Positions 25,983 to 33,593 of a stretch of DNA of 64,000 nucleotides are shown in pieces (position 1 is the stretch's first letter; every line of letters begins with the position of its first letter). The position numbers and the translations under genes were made by a program. Under the pieces are notes generated by a model. That model worked only from the letters and a program-made list of their open reading frames with translations. It did no database searches and was not told the DNA's origin. The stretch is from Phycisphaeraceae bacterium (GTDB lineage Bacteria > Planctomycetota > Phycisphaerae > Phycisphaerales > UBA1924): assembly GCA_021299385.1 (NCBI GenBank), contig JAJTGZ010000003.1:1-64000 (forward strand), written 5' to 3'.

Positions 25983-28364
25983 CTACGGGCCCGACCCGGC
26001 CAACCCCTCCGCCCGCGCCCGCTGCGCGTCCGTCAGCCCGCGCGTCAAAGGGTCATACTTCTGCAAGGCGTCCACTCGGATCACCTCCCGCGCCACCCGT
26101 GCCGCATTCTGCTGCTCTCCGAGGCGGGTGTAAACGTCCATCAACGCGATGAGGTGCATCGGCGCGGTTGGGTCTTGTCGGTGCGCAACCTCCAGATGCT
26201 CGGCCGAGCGCGCAAGAAGTGGGCGATCGGCTGGCCCATCCCCAGCCGAGGAATACAGCACACCAAGCCAGGCGTTCTGCCCGACGCTCAGGTTCGTTGC
26301 ACGCGTCGCCCCCAGCGGCGCGACCCCCGGCACCTTGCCCGATGCAAGCGACAGCATCCCCATGTGCACCGGCGAGCTGGCGACGACCGGCCCGCGCACC
26401 ACCACATCGGCCAGCACGAGCGCCGGGGCTGAGAGTTCAGGTGGCGCGCCCATACGACCGGCCGTGGCCAGCAGGCGCGACGCCTCCCGGCGGGTTGGCC
26501 AGTCGGGGTACTGGGCCAGTTCCGCCGCCGACCGCACGAGCGCAGCAAACTTCTCCTGCCCCGAACCCTCGCGGGCATTCCAGACCTGCCATGCCGTCCT
26601 CTCCAGCGACCTCTGCCAGGGCAGCACCCGCCCCAAGGCGACCGACCCGAGCACCCCGATCAGGAGAACCCCGACAACCCCAATCACCGGCCTGATCCAC
26701 CCGGCGGTCCTCGCCGCGACAACGCCGCCGGTTTGCGCCGGCACCCACGCCGACGCGGCGATCAACGCCACGATCACCCCAACGCTCCCAGGCCAGGCGA
26801 AGGTCTGCTCGATCTGCCCGTGTACCGCCAGCACCGCGGCCCCTGCAAAGAGCGCCAGGCGCACGACCCCGTCCCGGCCGCCTGTTACCAGCCGTGTAAC
26901 CGCGACCCCAAACAGGCACCACACGACCAGCCCACCCATGCGGGCGAGGATTTCCTCCAAGGTCAACACCAAGGGAACATGGGCCAGGCTCAGAACCGTG
27001 GCGATTGCTGCAATGAGGCAGACCAGGCGGACGGTGAAGGCAGGTTGCTCGTGCGATTTGTTCAGAGCGGAGGTACCCGCTTTGTGGGCGATTACAGACG
27101 CCGTGCCCTGGCCGGCATCGAGCATCCATCGGAGGGCTAGGGCGCACCAGGCCAGGCCCAGGAAGCCGAGGGTGGCCATCCAATCCAGGAAGACGGAGTG
27201 AACGCTGGCAACGTCCTCGGTGGCGAGCGGGTTTTTGTAGACGATGTAGGCTTCCTTGAATCCTGCGGTGCCTGTGCCGAGGAAGGAAGTTACAGCCGGG
27301 AGGTCTGACCCCGCTGGGTTCGCCTGCCTGAGGATGGAATCGACGAAGATGCGCCAGGCACCATCAAAGTAGAAGGAGCGGAAGAGGAGAGATCGCTCGC
27401 CGAGGTGGTCGCCGAGCATCCCGCGCAGCAGCACTGCCGCGATGGCCACGATGCAGAGGGAGGGGATAAGCACGGGCAGGGAACGCACTACCCACCCCCG
27501 CACCCCGGGCGATGCACGCTTGGCGATCCAAATCAGCACCCCGGCGATGGCCAGACCGAGCACCAGCACCACCCACCCACCCTTGCCCCCGGCCATCGCC
27601 ACGCCGGTGATCGAGGCGAGCAGACCAAGCAGTGGAGCAACCACCAACCAACGCCCAAGCTCGGCCCGGCGTTCGATCGCAACGAGCGCCAGCACGCTCC
27701 ACACAGCGGCCATCGCGGCCATCAGGCTGGCGTAGATGTTCGCCAAGCCAAACCACCCCGTCGCCTCTGCCTGCATCAGTCGGCGTTGGTAACTGCGGGC
27801 CATCCCGGAGTCGGGCAGCCACCCCTGGGCCGCGAGGATCTGCTCCCGATTCTTCTGATAAGCCTCGACGAGCATCGGGTGCTCAATAAGCAGTTCGACG
27901 GCACCCTTGATCGCCAGCACGCCAACAAGCCCGGCAAAGAGCGCCAGCACGACCACCCGCACAGTTGGCTCCCGAGCCGAGAGTGCTAAACCGACGCCTA
28001 CGACCATCGCGCTGAGCCATGAGAACCCGATGCGCAACTCGGCAATGCTCGCCGCCGGGTGCAACGCGTGCACCAGCAGGGGGAGCGCCCCGATGAGCAG
28101 CAGGCCAACCATCCCCCACCACCTGCGGCCCAAGGCATGACCAACACCCGCGCAGGCCATCAGCACCACGCCGCCGAGCATGCTGACGAGGTCGTAGACG
28201 ATGCTCCAGAGTGGTGTCAGGCCCGTGCCCAGGCCCATCGGGCGGGTTGTCAGCGGGTCGCTGTCCCAGAACGGCATGGGGACCGACGGGAGCAGGGCCT
28301 TGGCCAGGAGTGGTGCCAAGGCCAGCAGCAGACCGGCGGAGATCCAAAGGGTGCGCCTGGGCAT
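25983..28364 (-). CDS. O-antigen-ligase/polymerase-like membrane protein with helical C-terminus
   Basis: The 793-residue product has about a dozen hydrophobic segments through residue 590. The block GTGTAGFKEAYIVYKNPLAT followed by SVHSVFLDWMATLGFLGLAW is the pattern of the Wzy_C/O-antigen ligase domain (G-x-G near a periplasmic loop, then H-S/N and a following helix). The final 190 residues look soluble and helical, like a tetratricopeptide region. Proteins of this layout polymerise or ligate surface glycans; the role here is inferred. No other glycan gene is adjacent. An in-frame run upstream is not better than the ATG at 28364. Confidence 0.65.
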   Translation of the reverse strand: MPRRTLWISAGLLLALAPLLAKALLPSVPMPFWDSDPLTTRPMGLGTGLTPLWSIVYDLVSMLGGVVLMACAGVGHALGRRWWGMVGLLLIGALPLLVHALHPAASIAELRIGFSWLSAMVVGVGLALSAREPTVRVVVLALFAGLVGVLAIKGAVELLIEHPMLVEAYQKNREQILAAQGWLPDSGMARSYQRRLMQAEATGWFGLANIYASLMAAMAAVWSVLALVAIERRAELGRWLVVAPLLGLLASITGVAMAGGKGGWVVLVLGLAIAGVLIWIAKRASPGVRGWVVRSLPVLIPSLCIVAIAAVLLRGMLGDHLGERSLLFRSFYFDGAWRIFVDSILRQANPAGSDLPAVTSFLGTGTAGFKEAYIVYKNPLATEDVASVHSVFLDWMATLGFLGLAWCALALRWMLDAGQGTASVIAHKAGTSALNKSHEQPAFTVRLVCLIAAIATVLSLAHVPLVLTLEEILARMGGLVVWCLFGVAVTRLVTGGRDGVVRLALFAGAAVLAVHGQIEQTFAWPGSVGVIVALIAASAWVPAQTGGVVAARTAGWIRPVIGVVGVLLIGVLGSVALGRVLPWQRSLERTAWQVWNAREGSGQEKFAALVRSAAELAQYPDWPTRREASRLLATAGRMGAPPELSAPALVLADVVVRGPVVASSPVHMGMLSLASGKVPGVAPLGATRATNLSVGQNAWLGVLYSSAGDGPADRPLLARSAEHLEVAHRQDPTAPMHLIALMDVYTRLGEQQNAARVAREVIRVDALQKYDPLTRGLTDAQRARAEGLAGSGP

Positions 28365-28391
28365 GGTGCAAGCCTATCGCAGGGCAGCCGA

Positions 28392-29207
28392 TTAGGCCCG
28401 TCGTTGGGCCGACGGTTTGCGCCGGGCCGGGGCCAGCCCGTTGCTTTTGACAGATGCGCTGCCGGGCTTTGCCTTGGCACGCATCGGCTTGATGACCACG
28501 GCCAGGGCACGGGATGCGAGCGCGTCGGCACCGGCTTGCAAGAGGGCGTAGGTGCCCAGCAGTTCCCCGGCCGGGACGTGCTTTTCGATCCAGGTGGCAG
28601 CGCCGTCGGTGCCGGCATCGACGGGGCAGACGCCCGCATCGACCAGGATCGCAAAGAGCCGGCCATCGACGGGCATGGCGTGCACCCCCAGGCCGACGAG
28701 TGCCGTGCGGGTGGCAACGTAACGGGGCGTCTGGCTCAGGCCCAGCAGGTAGGCGAGCGCACCCTTCTTGCCGGCCACGCAGAGGTGGCTCAGGCGGAGG
28801 GAGTGCTCACGCCGGTAGATGTCGTTGAGCGCGGCCTTGAGGCGCCCGGCCCGCTCATCGGCTCGGGCATATCCCCGGCCCAGGAGTGCGACGATCTCCT
28901 CGGCGAGGCTGGCTCGCAGTTCGTTGGCATCGACCACAGCCCGGCATATGCGATCGAGCGCACCGGCGGCCTTGGGTGTTGGCGCCTCCCAGAGCATGAA
29001 CGATCGGACAAACTCACGCAGCACACTGTCGCCGTGGAAGACACAACCACCGTGCGAGGTCGCCACGGCATCGCCGACAACCACCGCAGGTGCCGAACCC
29101 GAAGCGGGAAGAGGTGCGGCCGCGGTTACCGCGTGCAACTGCACAGGCTCAACACTCGCAGCGAGTTTGCTGAGCAGTTGCTTGAGGGCTTTGGCGCGGT
29201 CGGGCAT
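28392..29207 (-). CDS. HhH-GPD (endonuclease III)-like protein with altered active site
   Basis: The ATG at 29205-29207 gives 271 residues. The C-terminal half has the order of an HhH-GPD glycosylase: a region LSQTPRYVATRTALVGL where the helix-hairpin-helix would lie, then HAMPVDGRLFAILVDAGV, comparable to the PVDTHV/IFR segment with its catalytic Asp. The catalytic Lys of the endonuclease III hairpin (GxGxKTA) is not present and there is no C-terminal iron-sulfur cysteine set. It may be a DNA-binding relative without lyase activity. Assignment is tentative. A Lys/Arg/Ala-rich tail ends the protein. It lies 83 bp downstream of rbfA on the same strand. Confidence 0.45.
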   Translation of the reverse strand: MPDRAKALKQLLSKLAASVEPVQLHAVTAAAPLPASGSAPAVVVGDAVATSHGGCVFHGDSVLREFVRSFMLWEAPTPKAAGALDRICRAVVDANELRASLAEEIVALLGRGYARADERAGRLKAALNDIYRREHSLRLSHLCVAGKKGALAYLLGLSQTPRYVATRTALVGLGVHAMPVDGRLFAILVDAGVCPVDAGTDGAATWIEKHVPAGELLGTYALLQAGADALASRALAVVIKPMRAKAKPGSASVKSNGLAPARRKPSAQRRA

Positions 29208-29290
29208 CGGTTGGTACCAGGTCTGTGTGCACGGATCGGCGTTTGATCTGTTGAGCCTGAGCGTTTGGGCGTTGCCGGCCCAGCGGCGGT

Positions 29291-29713
29291 TCACCCCCCG
29301 GCCGGCGGCGTGCTGGGGGGGGTGCCACCCTCTGGTGGTGATCCATCATGCACCACGTTTGCCCCTTGTGCAAGCGCCCGGATGACCCCGGCCTGGTGTT
29401 TGAGCCTGCGGTCGAGGGAAAAGTGCAGTTGCGGGAGCATCTTCATGCGGATGAGTTCGCCCGCCTCACGCCGGATGAAGGCCCGGGCGTGGGCGATGGC
29501 GGCGATGGCCCGCTTCTCGGCCTTCTCCGGCAGGACTGAGACGTGTACCGTCGCGTCGCGCCCGTCGGGGGCGAGTTCGAGCTCGGTGATCGTTACCATC
29601 GTCCCGTCAAGGCGCGGGTCTTGCAGCCCGCGGGCGATGACCTGCTGAACGGCACGGTGGAGTGAGGACTGGATTTTGCCGTGGGTGAACTCGGACATAC
29701 ATCGCTGGTTCAT
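29291..29713 (-). CDS. rbfA: 30S ribosome-binding factor A
   Basis: The product has about 140 residues and the KH-like RbfA fold: an N-terminal helix (SSLHRAVQQVIARGL), DPRLDGTMVTITELELAPD, then the ATVHVSVLPE strand and HARAFIRREAGELIRMKMLPQLHF, which is the family's most conserved part. It aids 16S rRNA maturation. ATGs at 29713 and 29698 are both possible; neither has a clear ribosome site. It lies 47 bp downstream of the last gene of the ExbB/ExbD operon and could be its distal member. The C-terminus has a Gly/Pro-rich tail. Confidence 0.88.
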   Translation of the reverse strand: MNQRCMSEFTHGKIQSSLHRAVQQVIARGLQDPRLDGTMVTITELELAPDGRDATVHVSVLPEKAEKRAIAAIAHARAFIRREAGELIRMKMLPQLHFSLDRRLKHQAGVIRALAQGANVVHDGSPPEGGTPPSTPPAGG

Positions 29714-29760
29714 GGTAGACGGGCCGTGATGCCGGGCAGACGCACCTGCCAATCGGATGG

Positions 29761-30726
29761 CTAGGGCTTTTGCCACTGCCCGTTGCGGAAGACGCGCAGC
29801 GACGCGTCCACCTGCATCACCTCGGCCAGGCGAGCCGGGTCGGGGTCGATGAGGGGCTGGCCGAGGTCGGCGAGTGTTTGCGCACCCCACGAGCCATAGA
29901 CCCCCCGCAGCAGGAACGACTCGGCCCTGATCTGTGCGAGCAGTTCATTGCCAGATAGTTGCGGCCCCGGGTTGCCGCCACAGGTTGGGCAGAGGCGCCC
30001 TACACCGTTGCGTTGGACGACGCGGCGGTTGCCGCAGGTTGGGCAGCTTGGCCATTCATCGAGCCAGCGTTCGATGCGTTGGCTTGCGCGGTCTGGTGCG
30101 CCGTCGGACAAAAGGTTCTCGTACCCCTCCAGCAGGGTCCACACGCCCGGCCTGGCGAAGGTTGCGCGTGCGCGTTTGCCCTCGCCGGCGCGGAGTTGGC
30201 CAAGTGCCGTGCTCAGGTCGATCGCGGCCTGGTCTGGCCCGATGGCTGGTACGACGGCGACACCCTCGCGCAGGCCCGTCTGCGCCTGACCTGCCGGCTC
30301 GACGAGGTGGGCGATGGCCCGCAGCCACGCCCGCCGCTCTGCACGGGGCGTGAGTGCCGACAACCCCAGGCACGCGCTGGCGGCGAGCGGTCGGCCGCTG
30401 CCATCTGCACGCGGCGTGGCGCGGTCGATCTCAAAGGCGAGGACGTACAACCGCTCGGCCAGTTGCCTAGCCGGGCGCACGTGCCGCTCCAGTGCGACCT
30501 CCTCGGCGAGCAGGAAGTAGCCCATTGGGTCGCTCGGGTTGAGTTGTTCAAGCCGGGCGTTCAGCCCGGGCAGGGGGATGGCGTCAAGGCCATCCTGGCT
30601 TTGCCTGGCCGAGCCGGCACCGACGAGGAGCACGCCCGCGAGCAGCGCGACCAGCGCCAGCACCGCCGACGCGCGTGCGGCCAGGGGTTGGGTGCGTGCG
30701 CCGGTGCCATGCCGATGCGTGTGCAT
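29761..30726 (-). CDS. secreted or anchored protein with a CxxC...CxxC zinc-ribbon, ExbBD operon
   Basis: The 321-residue product has an N-terminal hydrophobic segment (about 21-41, LALVALLAGVLLVGAG) that can be a signal anchor. The middle is helical. At about 235-258 lies a zinc-ribbon pair, CPTC and CPTC separated by 16 residues with NRRVV between. The C-terminus after it has a FRNGQWQKP ending. No family recognised. Its ATG overlaps the TGA of the upstream gene (TGATG), which indicates translational coupling. A structural or assembly role in the ExbBD-linked complex is inferred from position only. Confidence 0.7.
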   Translation of the reverse strand: MHTHRHGTGARTQPLAARASAVLALVALLAGVLLVGAGSARQSQDGLDAIPLPGLNARLEQLNPSDPMGYFLLAEEVALERHVRPARQLAERLYVLAFEIDRATPRADGSGRPLAASACLGLSALTPRAERRAWLRAIAHLVEPAGQAQTGLREGVAVVPAIGPDQAAIDLSTALGQLRAGEGKRARATFARPGVWTLLEGYENLLSDGAPDRASQRIERWLDEWPSCPTCGNRRVVQRNGVGRLCPTCGGNPGPQLSGNELLAQIRAESFLLRGVYGSWGAQTLADLGQPLIDPDPARLAEVMQVDASLRVFRNGQWQKP

Positions 30727-33593
30727 CAGAGCTGCTCCCCGAGGCGGATGGACCAGAGGCGCAGCATGGCCTCCTGCGCCACACGCATTTGCACTGCGGC
30801 ACTTTTGGCCGAGCGACGGTCGTGGTCCATCGTCAGGATGATCGACTTGATCTCATCGATGCGTGCGGGCTTCTCGCTTGCGACGATCGCAGAGAGGAGC
30901 TCGACGCACCCGACCTGCTCGGCGGCGAACGTCTGCACCACGCCCTGGGCGACCGTCAAGCGTGCGGCCCGGCGGCCCTTGATCTCCGCCAGCGACACCG
31001 GCGCGTTGACAGCGGAGGGCAGACGAGAGGCCTCCTCCCACAGGACGTTAAAAAGCGTGCTGGCCGCTCGCACCGAGAGGGGCCCGGCCTCGTCGGGTGA
31101 TACGTCGCGTGCCGGCTCGCCGGCCATGACCAAGTACGCATCGGCAAAGACCGAGGCGATCTGGTCCATCCCGGCCAGCGGGTTCTGCGCCGCGGTGATC
31201 GACAAGATACGCTCGACGAGCGCCCGCCGATAGTGCAGCACCCACTGCCCGCTGGCCGGCGAGACGACCGAGCCTTGCGCCATTGACGCCAGGAAGATCG
31301 CGTTGCGCAGCGACCGTGGGGCCTTGGGAAAGGCCTCGAGCACCGCGTTGACCATCTCCGGCTCGTTGACGTAGCGCATGGCCGCGGCCTGGGCCGCGCC
31401 GCGGAGTTCAGTGCCGCCCGTGAGGGCCACATCGGCCACAACGCCCGCGTCGACGGGGCCGATACCCCCCCCGGCCAACTCGGCGAACCGGGCCAACCTT
31501 GCTCCGACGCCCTTGCTCTCGATAAGGTACTTGATCGCCCAGGCACCATCCCCGGCCTGCGCGGTCGAGATCTCCCGCGCCGTCCCCCCCGCGTTGGTCG
31601 TGGCGATCGAGGCCAGCCCCGCGGCGGGGACCGACGAGAGCGATGCGGGGACGACCTCACCACGCGCCCGCATCGCCGCCGCCCGGCACAACTGCGCCAG
31701 CAGCGCCCCGGCCGTCGCCTGCTCGATATCCACTGTTGCCGATGCCGAGAGCGACAGGATCGAACGCGCCCCGTTGAGCCAATCGGCCTCGGCGCCGGCG
31801 GTGGGGCCGCCAGATGACAACTCCCACGCCCCGGCAAACTGCACGCGCACGTTCTCACGCTCGATCGGTGTCGCCGTCGGGGGCAGGACCATCGAGGCGT
31901 CGATCCCCGACGCGCCGGTTCGGCTGGCGAGCACCTGCGTGATGGCGTGCACGTCGCCAAGAGATATCCGCGCATCGCCGATCCACGCGACGATGCGGGC
32001 TCGCGAGGGGTCCCCCGGGCGGTAACGCATCTTGCTGAGCACGCGAGCGACAAAGCGGAACGCCACGGGGCTTTCCAGCAGGTCCGGCCCGAGCACCAGC
32101 ACACGCTCGAGCGCGGCCAGGGCCACCAGCTGGCTTTGCCGCTCGGCCTCATCGCCCGTCAAGGCACCGCCGACGCCGCGTGTGATCGCCTCCCACCACT
32201 TGTCGGCGGCCTCCTCGGCCGCGGCGGCACGCGAGGCCAACTCCGCCGGGCCAAGGCCGCTTGTGTCGCCGCCGATGAGGCGGACAGGCATCCCGCTGGC
32301 CGCGAACTCAACACCGGCTGCAAAGCCTGGCCCGGCACGCCTGGAGCCGAAGACCTTGCCGATGATTTTCTCCCTCGCGGCGACCACGCCCGGCGGCAAC
32401 TCACGCTCACGTGCAAGGCGCGCCAGTACGCCCGCGCCGCCGGTCATCGGCCAGATGTCCGCCGAGGCGATCGGCTTGGCCGCGTCGGTCAGCGGCTCAG
32501 CGACCAGCATCGCAAAGAGCTCGCCGGCAACCTCCGGCGTGGTGCAGCGGAACATCCCCTCGACGATCGACTCGACCGCCGAGGTGCGGGCGGGCAACTC
32601 AAGAACGGGCCACCAGTGCAGGAACACCTGGACAGGTCCACGCAAGGCCTGCAACCCCACCGACGTACCGTCGAACCCCTTGACCGCCGACTCAATATCC
32701 CTGACAAACACGGCGGAGTTTGGCGGGCCATCGCCCACCCTTGACACAGGAATTGCTGGGCCTTCACCAAGGGCCGGCGCGGGGGGCGTCAGGGGTGGTG
32801 CAGGGGCAGTGTTTTGCCCACTCGGCGTGGCCGGCACGGCGGGCCTGGGCGAGCTGGCAGCGCTGGTGCGATAGATCAACCACGCCGAGCCGCCGACGGA
32901 CAGGAGCATCACCGCCGCGAGCGCGAGCCAGAGTTTGGTTGTGGACGCCTCGCGGTGCTCAGCGTCTGTGCGTGCTGCGGGGGCGTAACCCGGCGCAACG
33001 TGCTCTGCGTGGCCTCGCTGCGGCAACCGCACGGCCCCGGCCATTGCGTCCTCAACGCCGGCCGTGCGTGGCCGCTGCCCGTGCAGGAGCGCAACGACGG
33101 CCTCGGCCGGCACGCCGTGCAGGGCCGCGACCATCAGCGCACGTCGTAATCCCTCGGCCCCGGGCTGTGCCGTTACCGCGTGCAGGACGTGCTGAGAAAA
33201 GTCCGCCGAGTATGCTGGCTGCTCGCCGATCGCGTCCCCTGCGCGGGCCGCGCCATCCGCGGCACCGGGCGATTGCACGAGCGCGGCGATCGGCAGGTGA
33301 GGCTCGCCGGCGATCTCGGCTTCGAGTGCATCGCTCCACGGCGCGCCGGGGCCGTTGATCATCTGCGCGGCGATCCCCTTGAGCACCGCGCGCAGGGCTT
33401 GCACATCCGGCCCGCTGCCGTGCGGGTGCATGTTCAGTTGAGCGAGCTTTGTGCGGAGTGCCAGCACCACCTCGGCCCGCTCGGCGCCGGGGCTGAGTTG
33501 CAGCATCGTCTCGGGCCAGTCGGGGTCAAAGACCGTCGCTGCCTGCGAGCCGAAGAACCACAGCAGCATCGCCCGCGCCCGGCTTGGTGTCAC
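30726..33593 (-). CDS. large bitopic membrane protein of unknown function, ExbBD operon
   Basis: The product has 955 residues, starting at GTG 33593, which overlaps the upstream stop (GTGA). The first 215 residues look cytoplasmic and helical; the opening part (LSPGAERAEVVLALRTKL and the following 30 residues) vaguely resembles the helix order of a J-domain but lacks HPD. A single transmembrane helix follows (about 222-245, LWLALAAVMLLSVGGSAWLI), then a Pro/Ala linker and about 650 extracytoplasmic helical residues of repeat-like character. No catalytic motif seen. With its neighbours it may link a cytoplasmic event to the envelope machine; this is an inference. Confidence 0.75.
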   Translation of the reverse strand: MTPSRARAMLLWFFGSQAATVFDPDWPETMLQLSPGAERAEVVLALRTKLAQLNMHPHGSGPDVQALRAVLKGIAAQMINGPGAPWSDALEAEIAGEPHLPIAALVQSPGAADGAARAGDAIGEQPAYSADFSQHVLHAVTAQPGAEGLRRALMVAALHGVPAEAVVALLHGQRPRTAGVEDAMAGAVRLPQRGHAEHVAPGYAPAARTDAEHREASTTKLWLALAAVMLLSVGGSAWLIYRTSAASSPRPAVPATPSGQNTAPAPPLTPPAPALGEGPAIPVSRVGDGPPNSAVFVRDIESAVKGFDGTSVGLQALRGPVQVFLHWWPVLELPARTSAVESIVEGMFRCTTPEVAGELFAMLVAEPLTDAAKPIASADIWPMTGGAGVLARLARERELPPGVVAAREKIIGKVFGSRRAGPGFAAGVEFAASGMPVRLIGGDTSGLGPAELASRAAAAEEAADKWWEAITRGVGGALTGDEAERQSQLVALAALERVLVLGPDLLESPVAFRFVARVLSKMRYRPGDPSRARIVAWIGDARISLGDVHAITQVLASRTGASGIDASMVLPPTATPIERENVRVQFAGAWELSSGGPTAGAEADWLNGARSILSLSASATVDIEQATAGALLAQLCRAAAMRARGEVVPASLSSVPAAGLASIATTNAGGTAREISTAQAGDGAWAIKYLIESKGVGARLARFAELAGGGIGPVDAGVVADVALTGGTELRGAAQAAAMRYVNEPEMVNAVLEAFPKAPRSLRNAIFLASMAQGSVVSPASGQWVLHYRRALVERILSITAAQNPLAGMDQIASVFADAYLVMAGEPARDVSPDEAGPLSVRAASTLFNVLWEEASRLPSAVNAPVSLAEIKGRRAARLTVAQGVVQTFAAEQVGCVELLSAIVASEKPARIDEIKSIILTMDHDRRSAKSAAVQMRVAQEAMLRLWSIRLGEQL

